NCBI GenBank assembly: GCA_021805545.1
Contig: JAJZFB010000038.1
Location: 1 to 43,521 of the forward strand
Length of the DNA: 43,521 nt
DNA from: Pseudomonadota bacterium
GTDB lineage: Bacteria; Pseudomonadota; Alphaproteobacteria; Acetobacterales; Acetobacteraceae
Direction: 5' to 3'
Both the position numbers and the translations under genes were made by a program. The notes beneath the pieces were generated by a model. The model was not told the DNA's origin. It saw nothing but the letters and a program-made list of their open reading frames with translations, and made no database searches. Numbering within the stretch: position 1 is the first letter of the stretch; each line of letters starts with the position of its first letter. Below, piece by piece: positions 7,171-15,413 of this stretch.

Positions 7171-7413
7171 CTACCCTGGGATGATCGTGTTATGGTTGCT
7201 CTGCGGCCTTTGCGTTGTCCAGCCTGGGTTATCGCCAATCAGCATATCCAGCGTCAGTGCCAGATCAGCCCCTTGATAGCGGAAATCGCCCGTATAGATG
7301 GCCTGGCCCGGGCGCAGGCGTATTGTTTTGCCATTATCCAGGGTGAGTTGCGCGCCGCGTTTGCAGACCCATCCGGCATCGAGACCTTTGCGGAAATAAT
7401 CCTGCAAGTCCAT
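7171..7413 (-). CDS. Small hypothetical protein (80 aa)
   Basis: The frame from ATG 7413 gives MDLQDYFRKGLDAGWVCKRG followed by a beta-rich segment (GAQLTLDNGKTIRLRPGQAIYTGDFRYQGADL). It reads like a compact mixed alpha/beta protein with one Cys. A G-rich stretch (GGGGG) precedes the start, and the upstream extension lacks a ribosome-binding site. It lies between PBP1A and prfB on the same strand, 47 bases before prfB. I do not recognise a family; composition suggests it is genuinely coding. Confidence 0.5.
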   Translation of the reverse strand: MDLQDYFRKGLDAGWVCKRGAQLTLDNGKTIRLRPGQAIYTGDFRYQGADLALTLDMLIGDNPGWTTQRPQSNHNTIIPG

Positions 7414-7550
7414 TGTTCTGCCCCCATCGCGTGCAAGGCCGAGTCTTGTTGTTAGAACGACTATGCAAGTTGCTTGCAAAAATTCAAGAAAATACCGCGC
7501 GGCTCTGGGGTGGGCAAAGCCACAGGTTTTGTGAGCGGCGCGGATATTTC

Positions 7551-7580
7551 ATACCAATCAGCCGTGAGGCTGATTGGTAT
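7551..7580 (-). terminator. Perfect 13-bp inverted repeat downstream of PBP1A
   Basis: ATACCAATCAGCC (7551-7563) pairs without mismatch with GGCTGATTGGTAT (7568-7580) around a GTGA loop. It starts 14 bases beyond the PBP1A stop on the minus strand. There is no T tract, so it may be a processing or stability hairpin, or a dispersed palindrome, rather than a classical intrinsic terminator. Confidence 0.5.
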
Positions 7581-7593
7581 GGGTGCGGGGGGG

Positions 7594-10227
7594 TTAGTAC
7601 AATCCGCCCAGCGAATTATCGATAGCCTGGGGAGTGGCCGCGGGCGCGCCAGGCGTACCCGGGGTGCCGGGTTGTGTGCCGCTGGCATTGGGCAGCGTGT
7701 CTGTGCCGCCCAGCAGCGTGTTATTGCTTTGCGCGCCTGGCGTCTGATTATATTTGAAGGCTTCGGTCACCATCGTGCCGTCGGGCTCGGGTACTTTTTC
7801 CAGCGTCATGCCCTGGGGCATGGCCCAGCCCAGGTCTGGCTGGTTTTTTAGCGCCACCTTCATGTAGGCGTTCCATATTGGCCCGCACACATTGCCGCCC
7901 GTCTCGTTATTGCCAAGATCGGCGGGCGTATCGTAGCCAACCCAGCAGCCGGTAACGATGCCGGGGGTAAACCCGATGAACCATGCGTCGTAGAAATTAT
8001 TGGTGGTGCCGGTTTTACCCGCCACGGGCTGGCTTATGCCTTGCACTGCCGGCACGCCCGTGCCGCGCTTCACCACGCCTTGCATCATGGTCACAATCTG
8101 GAAGGCCGAATCCGGGTCCGCCAGTTGCTTGCCGGGGAGATCGAGCTGAGGCGGCTGGCTGGGGCTGGCATTGGTCTGGCAATTATCGCAAGCCTGGCCT
8201 GGTGTCTGGTACAGCACATTACCGTCCGGCCCGGTAACGCTGTCTATCAGGCTTGGCGTAACCTGGCGCCCATATTCATCCAAATCCGCGTAGGCATTGG
8301 TCATCTTCCACAAGGTTGTGTCGATGGCGCCAATGGCAGACGGGTAGTAGGGCGGCACATGCCTTACAATGCCAAAGGCCTTGAAGTTTTTAGCGACATT
8401 GTCCAGCCCAATCTGCCGTGTCAGGTGCAGGGTGGCGAGGTTGAGTGACTGTTCCAGCGCGTGGAACATGGGCACCGGGCCTTGGAAACTGTCTTCATAA
8501 TTACCCGGCCGGTACACCGTGCCGTTTGGCATTTGTTGCACAAAAGGGGCGTCCAGCACGGTCGCGTCGGGCTGTATGCCTTGTTCCAGCGCGGTGATGT
8601 AAACCAGCGGTTTTACCGACGAGCCGGGCTGGCGCTTCGCCTGTATGGCGCGGTTATAGGGCGATTCATCATGGCTCCAGCCGCCCACCATGGCCAGTAT
8701 GCGGCCGGTGACGGGATCCATGGAGATCAGCGCTCCCTGAACCTTGGGAATTTGCTCCAGCGCCAGGTTTTTGCCGCTGCCTGAAACCATGATCACATCG
8801 CCAGCCTTCAGCACGTCCGATACCGCGCTGGGCCATGGCCCAAAACCGCCTTTAACAGGCGGGCGCGCCCAGCGCATATTGGCCAGTGGCAGTGTGCCGG
8901 CCATGGTTTTGCCCGTGGCCGGATCCAGCATTCCAATCCTTGCCGCCTGCGTTCCGGCATCCAGCACAATGCCAAGGCGCCAATCCGCGCGCATGCCAGC
9001 CGGGTTTTGCTGTTTGCCCAGGTCAGCGGCCCAGTTCGCGGCCAGGTCCGGGTCGTTCAAATGTGTTACCAGCCCGTGCCAGCCATCATATTCATGGTCG
9101 TAGGTTTCCAGCTCGTTGCGCACCGCGTCGGTGGCGGCCTTTTGCAGCGCCGGGTTCAGGCTGGTTTGCACCACCAGGCCGCCCGTATCCACCTCCGCCT
9201 GGCCGAATTGCTGCACAAGCTGCGCCTGCACCGCGTCGGCGAAATAGCCGCCATCCACCACGCTGTGGTTATTCACCACCGTGCGCGGCAGCAGCGGCTC
9301 GGCAATGGCGGCATCGGCCTGGGCTTTTGTGATGACGCCATCCGCCAGCATGCGGCCGATGACGAAATTACGCCGCCCGAGCGCTGCGCGGGGGTGCAGG
9401 AATGGGTTGTAGCTGGTTGGCGCCTTGGGCAGCGAGGCCAGTGTGGCGGCCTCGGCGATGTCAATCTGGCTGAGCGGTTTACCGAAATAGGTTTGCGCCG
9501 CGGCGGCGATGCCGAAGGAGTTCTGCCCGAGATCAACCTCGTTGAGATAAAGCGTGAGAACCTGCTTTTTGCTCATCACCTGGTCCACGCGCATCGCCAG
9601 GATCGCCTCCTTGATCTTGGTGGCGAAGGTGATGTGGTTGTCCAGCAGCATGTTCTTTACCACCTGCTGGGTGATGGTGGAGGCCCCGATGGGGCGGCGG
9701 CCAGTGCCGATGAGCGAAATATCGGTAATGGCGGCGCGGATGATGGCAAACGGGTTTATCCCCGGTTCAACCCAGAACAGCCGGTCCTCCGCCGAGATGA
9801 AGGCTTCCGCCACAATGGGGGGTATCTGGTCGTAGGTCACGTAAATGCTGTGCCGCGTCCCCACCTCGTCCAGAAGCTGGAAATTGCTGGTATAGATACG
9901 GCTTTCCAGGGGCGGCTTGTAGTCCTTCAGGCTGTCCACGCTCGGCAGGCCGGACGAGAAATATAAAAATGCACCCGAGGCACCGAGAATCCCGGCGATA
10001 ATAAACAAAAACACCAGGCTGTAGAGGCCCGTGACGGCCCCGCTGAATAGCCGCCCGAGCAGGCTGCGCTTGCGCTTGGGCTGGGGCTGAGGCTGAGGCT
10101 GTTTTTTGCCCCTGCGCGGCGGCGGTGGCGCCGCACGCCGGGCGCGCGCCAGGCGCGGACCAGCGGAAAAACCGCCGCTTTCATCTTGCGGGCCGTGGGG
10201 GAGATTCGGATCGTTCGGGTCAGGCAT
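7594..10227 (-). CDS. mrcA: Penicillin-binding protein 1A (bifunctional class A PBP)
   Basis: 877 residues. It has a Pro/Gln/Lys-rich cytoplasmic tail (1-55), one membrane anchor (about 62-90), a GT51 transglycosylase domain (FISAEDRLFW with E147/D148, and GASTITQQVVKNMLL), and a transpeptidase domain with the active serine in PGSSVKPL (about residue 533), SLN (SLNLAT) and KTGTTNNFYDAWF (about 738). It polymerises and crosslinks peptidoglycan in the periplasm. GT51 motif 1 is unusual: the common H-x-G-x-D reads E-P-G-I-N. The C-terminus ends in a Gly/Pro/Thr-rich low-complexity tail. The amidase gene lies 97 bases upstream on the same strand. Confidence 0.95.
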   Translation of the reverse strand: MPDPNDPNLPHGPQDESGGFSAGPRLARARRAAPPPPRRGKKQPQPQPQPKRKRSLLGRLFSGAVTGLYSLVFLFIIAGILGASGAFLYFSSGLPSVDSLKDYKPPLESRIYTSNFQLLDEVGTRHSIYVTYDQIPPIVAEAFISAEDRLFWVEPGINPFAIIRAAITDISLIGTGRRPIGASTITQQVVKNMLLDNHITFATKIKEAILAMRVDQVMSKKQVLTLYLNEVDLGQNSFGIAAAAQTYFGKPLSQIDIAEAATLASLPKAPTSYNPFLHPRAALGRRNFVIGRMLADGVITKAQADAAIAEPLLPRTVVNNHSVVDGGYFADAVQAQLVQQFGQAEVDTGGLVVQTSLNPALQKAATDAVRNELETYDHEYDGWHGLVTHLNDPDLAANWAADLGKQQNPAGMRADWRLGIVLDAGTQAARIGMLDPATGKTMAGTLPLANMRWARPPVKGGFGPWPSAVSDVLKAGDVIMVSGSGKNLALEQIPKVQGALISMDPVTGRILAMVGGWSHDESPYNRAIQAKRQPGSSVKPLVYITALEQGIQPDATVLDAPFVQQMPNGTVYRPGNYEDSFQGPVPMFHALEQSLNLATLHLTRQIGLDNVAKNFKAFGIVRHVPPYYPSAIGAIDTTLWKMTNAYADLDEYGRQVTPSLIDSVTGPDGNVLYQTPGQACDNCQTNASPSQPPQLDLPGKQLADPDSAFQIVTMMQGVVKRGTGVPAVQGISQPVAGKTGTTNNFYDAWFIGFTPGIVTGCWVGYDTPADLGNNETGGNVCGPIWNAYMKVALKNQPDLGWAMPQGMTLEKVPEPDGTMVTEAFKYNQTPGAQSNNTLLGGTDTLPNASGTQPGTPGTPGAPAATPQAIDNSLGGLY

Positions 10228-10324
10228 GGCGCGCTCTTAGCATTCCATGCCGCCAACGGCGAGGCAGGGCCGGTATATTCATGTAAGTTACTGTAATTTC
10301 ACGGCCCGCACGGGCTGCTCCCGG

Positions 10325-11107
10325 TCAGCCCGCCATGCGGCGCTGGGCCGCGTGGCCAAAATAGTTGTTAATGGCGGCGGTAACGCGCCATAGCAGCTTC
10401 TCGCGCTCGGCGGTGTTGCGCAGCCTGGATTCATCCCGCTTATTGGTCAGGCAGCCCATTTCCAGCAGCGCGGCTGGGGTGGAGGGGTCGCGCAGCACGG
10501 CGAAATTGGCCGCGCGGGTGGGGTTGGGCAGCATGGGCACAACACCGTTGAAGCTGGCCGCCAAATCCTGCGCCAGATTATGCGAGCTGATCTTGGTTGC
10601 CCGCGTTTCCAGGCTGGCCAGAATATCGGCTACCTGCGGCGGGGCGCTGGCAACCTGCCGGCTATCCGCGTCGTCGCCATTCTCATCCTGCGCCAGGGCC
10701 GCCGCCAGCTTGTCGGTAGCGTTGTTGGACAGGGTGAAGATGGAGGCGCCGCGCAGATTATTCTCGGGCAGGTGGTCACAATGCAAGGAGAGGAACAGGT
10801 CGGCTTTATGGTCCATCGCATCGGCCACGCGGTGGTCGAGCGGCACAAAAACATCGCGCGAGCGCGTCATCGCCACGCGGTAGCGGCCCGTGTATTCCAG
10901 CATCCGGCGCAGCTCCAGCCCGGCATCCAGCGCAATGTATTTTTCGTAGTATCCATCAAGCGCGATGGCGCCCGGGTCGTGCCCGCCATGGCCGGGGTCG
11001 AGCATGATAAGCGGCTTTTCCTGCCGTGCCGGCGCGGGAGATGCCTGCGCGGCAAGCGCCACCGGCCCGCCCAGCGCCAGGGCCGCGCCGCCAAAAGCCC
11101 GCCGCAT
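10325..11107 (-). CDS. N-acetylmuramoyl-L-alanine amidase (Amidase_3)
   Basis: A zinc-dependent periplasmic amidase that cleaves the bond between MurNAc and the stem peptide during cell separation. After an RR-containing export signal (MRRAFGGAALALGGPVALAA) the catalytic domain shows MLDPGHGGHDPGA (zinc His), a Glu in YYEKYIALD, LSLHCDHLP (second His) and ALLEMGCLTNKRDE (catalytic Glu). About 260 residues, the usual size of a catalytic domain without a large AMIN module. ATG 11107 has AAGGCGGG upstream. ATG 11143 would add MCLQCDSTRRVF, giving a better Tat motif (TRRVFM) but lacking a ribosome-binding site. Upstream of mrcA on the same strand. Confidence 0.9.
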   Translation of the reverse strand: MRRAFGGAALALGGPVALAAQASPAPARQEKPLIMLDPGHGGHDPGAIALDGYYEKYIALDAGLELRRMLEYTGRYRVAMTRSRDVFVPLDHRVADAMDHKADLFLSLHCDHLPENNLRGASIFTLSNNATDKLAAALAQDENGDDADSRQVASAPPQVADILASLETRATKISSHNLAQDLAASFNGVVPMLPNPTRAANFAVLRDPSTPAALLEMGCLTNKRDESRLRNTAEREKLLWRVTAAINNYFGHAAQRRMAG

Positions 11108-11247
11108 GAATACCCGCCTTGTCGAGTCGCATTGAAGGCACATGCGGGTCTGTTAGCACACAACCTTTACTTTTGGCTAGGACTCCTTGAAATAGCATGG
11201 ATTCGTGAGTCAATTTCGCCACAGTACGGAATATCTCTCCGGCCCAC

Positions 11248-11277
11248 TTGCTAAGCCGCCCGCGCTTCAGCTATAGC
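11248..11277 (+). promoter_or_regulatory. Probable tRNA-Pro promoter
   Basis: TTGCTA (11248-11253) and TATAGC (11272-11277) are separated by 18 bases. Initiation about 7 bases downstream would fall just ahead of the tRNA at 11287. Found by eye; the placement directly before a stable RNA gene supports it. Confidence 0.45.
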
Positions 11278-11286
11278 CAGCCCGCC

Positions 11287-11364
11287 CGGAGTGTAGCTCA
11301 GCCTGGTTAGAGTACTGTGTTCGGAACGCAGGGGCCGGAGGTTCGAATCCTCTCACTCCGACCA
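11287..11364 (+). tRNA. tRNA-Pro (anticodon CGG)
   Basis: A 78-base cloverleaf with encoded CCA. Acceptor stem CGGAGTG/CACTCCG, D arm starting GCTC, anticodon stem CTGTG/CGCAG around loop TTCGGAA (anticodon CGG, reading CCG), five-base variable loop, and T arm GGAGG-TTCGAAT-CCTCT. All stems pair, with G-U allowed in three places. Confidence 0.95.
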
Positions 11365-11484
11365 TTTTTACATTATATTTCATTGTGTTATACAGCCGCA
11401 TCGCGCCGGCGCGGCGAGCGGCGAGCGCCTGGTTGCCATGCGGCGGAACATGGCTTCCGCGCGGCGCCAGAAGCGGCCTGGCGC

Positions 11485-11512
11485 TTGTATGCGGCCATAA
11501 CCGCCCTATGCT
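11485..11512 (+). promoter_or_regulatory. Possible promoter of the MFS transporter gene
   Basis: TTGTAT (11485-11490) and TATGCT (11507-11512) with a 16-base spacer lie about 30 bases before the ATG at 11543, which itself has a GAGGGGAG ribosome-binding site. A match by eye only. Confidence 0.3.
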
Positions 11513-11542
11513 CCTCCCCATAAGTTTCACGAGGGGAGCCGT

Positions 11543-12772
11543 ATGAGCCAGACCGTTTCTGTGCCTGAAGACCTGTCCCACGCGCGCAGCGCCATCGCCG
11601 CGGCATTTTTGGGCTGGACCCTGGATGCGTTCGATTTCTTCATTCTCATTCTTACCTTCGATGAGGTGGCCAAAACCTTCGGTGTGTCCATCACGGCCAT
11701 AACCACCGCCATCACTCTCACCTTGGCCACCCGCGCCGTGGGGGCTTTCATCTTTGGGCGGCTGGCCGATATTTACGGCCGCAAGCCCATCCTCATCCTC
11801 GTCATCTTGCTTTACGCGCTGTTCGAGGCATTGTCCGGCTTCGCCTGGTCTTTTGTATCCTTCCTCGTCATCCGCACCTTGTTTGGCATTGCCATGGGCG
11901 GCGAGTGGGGCATCGGCTCGTCGCTGGTCATGGAAACCATCCCCGTGCGCTGGCGCGGCTGGGTCTCGGGCCTGCTGCAAGCGGGCTATCCGGCCGGCTT
12001 TCTGCTGGCCACCGCCTTGTTCGGCTTCGCCGGCCCAGCGCTGGGCTGGCGCGGCATGTTTTTTGTTGGCGCCACACCCGCCCTGCTCGCGATTTTCGTT
12101 GCCATCTTCGTCAAGGAAAGCCCGGCCTACGAGATTCTGCACAAGGGGCCGAAAATCTCCATCAGCCAAGTACTGGCGAAGAACGCCAAGCTCGTCATCT
12201 ACGGTGTGGTGATGATGGCGGCGTTCAATTTTTTCTCGCATGGCACACAAGATTTGTATCTCAAGGCGTATCTCGGCAAGCAGTTGCACCTGCCTCCTGT
12301 GCAAATCGCCGATGCCGGGATTATCTTCAACATCGGCGCCATCGCGGGCGGTGTTCTGTTCGGCTTGCTCAGCCAGAAAATCGGACGGCGCCGCGCCATT
12401 ATCCTGGCCTGCCTGCTCTCGCTGGCGGCGGTTTATCCCTGGTCGCACAGCGCCAGTTATACAATCCTGGTCATTTCCGCTTTCGTTATGCAGGTGGCGG
12501 TGCAGGGGGCCTGGGGCGTGGTGCCGGTGCATCTTAACGAGCTGTCCCCGGCGGAAATCCGCGGCACGTTTCCCGGCTTCATCTATCAGCTTGGCAATTT
12601 CATCGCCTCGGTCAACGCGCCCATGCAGGCGGCCATCGCGGCCAGCCGTGGGGGCGATTACGGCTTCCCGCTTATGCTTGTGGCCGGTAGCGTGGCGGTG
12701 CTGCTTATTCTGCTCATGCTGTTTGGCCCCGAGGCGCGTAACGTGCCCATGGCAGGGCGGGCGGTACCGTAA
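11543..12772 (+). CDS. MFS transporter, sugar/carboxylate-proton symporter type
   Basis: 409 residues with about twelve membrane helices. FLGWTLDAFDFFIL in helix 1 is typical of the metabolite/sialate/lactate:proton symporter branch of the major facilitator superfamily. GRLADIYGRKP is the loop 2-3 motif and MGGEWGIGSSLVMETIP the helix 4-5 motif of that branch. It probably imports a monocarboxylate such as lactate, or a related acid; the substrate cannot be read from sequence. A strong GAGGGGAG precedes the start. The stop overlaps the ATG of the CPBP gene (TAATG), so the two are coupled. Confidence 0.85.
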   Translation: MSQTVSVPEDLSHARSAIAAAFLGWTLDAFDFFILILTFDEVAKTFGVSITAITTAITLTLATRAVGAFIFGRLADIYGRKPILILVILLYALFEALSGFAWSFVSFLVIRTLFGIAMGGEWGIGSSLVMETIPVRWRGWVSGLLQAGYPAGFLLATALFGFAGPALGWRGMFFVGATPALLAIFVAIFVKESPAYEILHKGPKISISQVLAKNAKLVIYGVVMMAAFNFFSHGTQDLYLKAYLGKQLHLPPVQIADAGIIFNIGAIAGGVLFGLLSQKIGRRRAIILACLLSLAAVYPWSHSASYTILVISAFVMQVAVQGAWGVVPVHLNELSPAEIRGTFPGFIYQLGNFIASVNAPMQAAIAASRGGDYGFPLMLVAGSVAVLLILLMLFGPEARNVPMAGRAVP

Positions 12773-13686
12773 TGGACATGGGCGTGAATGGCTGGCTGGA
12801 ACGGCCAGGGGCGGGCAACTGGTGGCGCGGCGCGGGCGGTGTGCGCGCGGGCTGGCGCTTGGGGCTGTTTCTACTGCTCACGGCGGCATTCATGCTGCTC
12901 GCGGTATCGCTGGCGCGCCTGGTGCCGCGCGCGCTGGTGCTGTCACTGATGCATGATGGCGCGCTCAGCCCGGGCTTTATCATGTTCAACGAAACGCTGC
13001 TGCTGGTGCCGGTGGCGCTGGCCACGCTGGTGATGACATCGCTTGAAGGGCGGCGCTTCCGCTCATGCGGGCTGGGCGGGCAGCGGCGGCTGGCGCGCTT
13101 GGCACAGGGGGCGCTGGCCGGGCTGTTGTTTATTGGCCTGCTGGTGGCCCTGCTGGTGGCAACGGGCCATGCAAGCCTGGCCTGGGGCGGGCTAGGGGCA
13201 AGGGGGATTGCGGTTTTCGCGCTGGGCTGGGCGCTGGCCAGCTTGCTTACCGGGCTGGCGGAGGAGTTTTGCCTGCGCGGCTACCTGCTGCAGGTTGTCA
13301 GCAAGGGGCTCGGCTTCTGGCCGGCGCTGGTTGTCACCAGCCTGTTGTTTGGCCTGTTGCATATCAGCAATCATGGCGAGGGCGGCATGGGCATCGCCAC
13401 GGCGGTAATGGGCGGGGCCATCATGGCGCTGGGTGTGCGCGGCACCGGGGCGCTTTGGTGGTCCATAGGCATGCACAGCGCCTGGGATTATGCCGAGAAT
13501 TTTCTCGCCGGAACGCCTGATAGCGGACAGATTTGCCTTGGCACGCTGCTGCATTTTACCCCGCGCGGCCCAGCCTATCTTTCTGGCGGCACCACGGGGC
13601 CAGAGGGCAGCCTGCTCGCGGTGGCGCTGCTTGTCCCCGCGCTGCTGCTGGCCTGGCGTGCGTTCACCCGCCCCCCTGGGGTTTGA
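12772..13686 (+). CDS. CPBP-family intramembrane metalloprotease-like protein
   Basis: 304 residues with about eight membrane helices. The three CPBP/Abi motifs are present: LAEEFCLRGYLLQ (EExxxR), SLLFGLLHISN (FxxxH) and WSIGMHSAWDYAENFLAG (conserved His plus Asn/Asp). Family members are CAAX-protease-like intramembrane proteases, some acting in peptide maturation or self-immunity; the substrate is unknown. Start overlaps the MFS stop (TAATG). The stop codon at 13684-13686 lies inside the FNR box of the next gene. Confidence 0.85.
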   Translation: MDMGVNGWLERPGAGNWWRGAGGVRAGWRLGLFLLLTAAFMLLAVSLARLVPRALVLSLMHDGALSPGFIMFNETLLLVPVALATLVMTSLEGRRFRSCGLGGQRRLARLAQGALAGLLFIGLLVALLVATGHASLAWGGLGARGIAVFALGWALASLLTGLAEEFCLRGYLLQVVSKGLGFWPALVVTSLLFGLLHISNHGEGGMGIATAVMGGAIMALGVRGTGALWWSIGMHSAWDYAENFLAGTPDSGQICLGTLLHFTPRGPAYLSGGTTGPEGSLLAVALLVPALLLAWRAFTRPPGV

Positions 13687-13696
13687 TTTGGATCAA
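13683..13696 (+). promoter_or_regulatory. FNR box of the fnr gene
   Basis: TTGAT-TTGG-ATCAA is a perfect match to the FNR/FnrL consensus TTGAT-N4-ATCAA. Its centre (13689.5) is 41.5 bases upstream of 13731, the A of the fnr ATG. TAAACT (13718-13723) is correctly placed as a -10 element for that start. Class II activation of a leaderless fnr mRNA is therefore implied; autorepression from another start site is the alternative. Confidence 0.8.
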
Positions 13697-13730
13697 ACCC
13701 GGGGGGCACAGATAGGCTAAACTGCCTGTT

Positions 13731-14504
13731 ATGACGATACTGAACAAAATTGTGGAAATGCGCCGCCCCGTAACCATTGGGGTGCCGGCGCGTCCCGCCC
13801 TTACCCATTGCGATGAGTGTGCCGCGCGCCATGTGGGGCTGTGCGAGGTGCTTTCCGACGAAGAACTGGCCGGGCTTTCGCGCATTGCCCAGCATATCGC
13901 CTTGCCGGCGGGTGCTGTGTTCATCGAGGAAGGCGAGCCGGCACCCCATGTGTATAATGTCAATTCCGGCTTCATCCGCCTGTTCAAATCGCTGCCCGAT
14001 GGCCGGCGCCAGATTACCGGCTTTGCCGGGCCGGGGCATTTTCTGGGCCTGGCGGCGGGCAGCGCCAACATCATCTCGGCCGAGGCCATGGAGCCGGTGA
14101 AGCTCTGCCGCTTCACCCGCGCCGCCATGGCGCAGATTTTTGCCGAGCTGCCGCAGCTTGAGCGCAAATTGCTGGATGTGACCATGCACGAGCTGGTGCT
14201 GAGCCAGCAGCAAATGCTGCTGCTGGGGCGTAAAACGGCGATGGAGCGCATCGCCACCTTCCTGCTTAGCTGGGCAGCGCGGGAAGCACTCTGCGGCGAG
14301 GGCAAACTGCCCCGCCCCGGCACGCGCCTGCCATTGCCGGTCTCACGCACCGACCTCGCCGACCATCTCGGCCTGACCATCGAGACCGTGTCGCGCTCGC
14401 TTTCCGCGCTTAAGCGTGACGGGTTGATTGATATTCCTAACATGCGTGAAATAACCTTGCTGCGCCCGCATGCCCTGGCGGGCATTGCGGATGCCATGGG
14501 CTAG
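13731..14504 (+). CDS. fnr: FNR-type oxygen-sensing transcriptional regulator
   Basis: 257 residues of the CRP/FNR superfamily. N-terminal HCDECAARHVGLC supplies C27, C30 and C38, and C126 (EPVKLCRF) supplies the fourth ligand, as expected for a [4Fe-4S] oxygen sensor (spacing Cx2Cx7C as in FnrL). A cyclic-nucleotide-binding-like beta barrel and dimer helix follow, then a helix-turn-helix with SRTDLADHLGLTIETVSRSLSALKRDG (E..SR contacts TTGAT half-sites). Under low oxygen it should activate or repress genes with TTGAT-N4-ATCAA boxes, three of which are visible in this window. No Shine-Dalgarno lies before the ATG, in keeping with a leaderless message. Confidence 0.92.
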   Translation: MTILNKIVEMRRPVTIGVPARPALTHCDECAARHVGLCEVLSDEELAGLSRIAQHIALPAGAVFIEEGEPAPHVYNVNSGFIRLFKSLPDGRRQITGFAGPGHFLGLAAGSANIISAEAMEPVKLCRFTRAAMAQIFAELPQLERKLLDVTMHELVLSQQQMLLLGRKTAMERIATFLLSWAAREALCGEGKLPRPGTRLPLPVSRTDLADHLGLTIETVSRSLSALKRDGLIDIPNMREITLLRPHALAGIADAMG

Positions 14505-14525
14505 CAATATTCACGCAAGAGTGCT

Positions 14526-14539
14526 TTGACCTTCATCAA
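14526..14539 (+). promoter_or_regulatory. FNR box upstream of the CBS-BON gene
   Basis: TTGAC-CTTC-ATCAA differs from the consensus at one outer position and keeps TTGA-N6-TCAA. TTAAAA (14561-14566) is a good -10; initiation near 14574 would put the box centre (14532.5) at about -41.5, the class II activation position. Confidence 0.7.
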
Positions 14540-14639
14540 GGAATATCCCGGCTGACGCCCTTAAAACCAGCCAGTTAAAGTCAGCCAGGGGCGTCATTGG
14601 CTGGCGCCTGCCCCAATCAGGGGCCGAGAGGAGATCGTC

Positions 14640-15344
14640 ATGAAAGTCGCCGAGCTTATGAACCGCAACACACTCTCCGTGCTGCCCGCCAGCCTGGTGG
14701 CCGATGCCGCGCGCATTATGGTGGCGCACCGCATAAGCGGCCTGCCGGTGCTGGATGAGCAGGGCAAGCTGGTGGGCATTGTAACCGAGGGTGATTTGTT
14801 GCGCCGCGCCGAGATCGGGACGGATGGCGCGCGGGCCGGGTGGCTTAAATCGCTGCTCATGCCCTCTTCCGTGGCCGCCGATTACGTGCAGACCCATGCC
14901 CGCCATGTTTCTGGCGTGATGACGCATAACCCCGTATTCGTGACCCCGGATACAGGCATAGATGAGGCGGCGCAGCTTATGTTCCGCAAGCACATAAAGC
15001 GCCTGCCTGTGCTGGATAACGGCAAGCTGCTGGGCATTATCAGCCGCAGCGACCTGATGCGTATCCTGGCCCGCAAGCTCATCAACACCCCGGCGGAAAG
15101 CTCGGATGAATCGATTGCCAACTACATAAAGGCCGAGATCAGCCATGCGAACTGGGCGCCCAAATCGGGCTTGCGCGTGGTGGTTAAGGGGCATGTGGTG
15201 GAGCTTAACGGCACTGTGTTCTCCGATGAGGAGCGCCAGGCCGTGATCTGCATCGCGGAGAACGCGCCAGGCGTTAAGGAGGTTAAGGATAACCTTATCT
15301 TCGTCGATCCCGGCTCGGGCCTGGCCTTTCCGCCGGGCGGTTGA
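14640..15344 (+). CDS. CBS-pair and BON domain protein
   Basis: 234 residues: CBS domain 1 (about 5-60, RISGLPVLDEQGKLVGIVTEGDLL), CBS domain 2 (about 90-145, KRLPVLDNGKLLGIISRSDLM) and a C-terminal BON domain (about 155-225, VVVKGHVVELNGTVFSDEERQAV). CBS pairs bind adenine nucleotides; BON domains bind membranes or other proteins. Stand-alone CBS-BON proteins often sit in stress or low-oxygen regulons, but their molecular role is not settled. GAGGAG precedes the ATG. The FNR box and its position after fnr suggest anaerobic induction. Confidence 0.88.
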   Translation: MKVAELMNRNTLSVLPASLVADAARIMVAHRISGLPVLDEQGKLVGIVTEGDLLRRAEIGTDGARAGWLKSLLMPSSVAADYVQTHARHVSGVMTHNPVFVTPDTGIDEAAQLMFRKHIKRLPVLDNGKLLGIISRSDLMRILARKLINTPAESSDESIANYIKAEISHANWAPKSGLRVVVKGHVVELNGTVFSDEERQAVICIAENAPGVKEVKDNLIFVDPGSGLAFPPGG

Positions 15345-15413
15345 GCTTGCATGGCGCGCCCGGCTATAGGAAGATTATACCGAGAGGCTGATAAAGGGGC
15401 GGATACGGGAGAG

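Noticed and set aside
11267-12532. A 421-codon frame antisense to the MFS gene, extending through tRNA-Pro
   Set aside because: Part of its product is the translation of the tRNA complement, and the rest is low-complexity shadow of a clear transporter.
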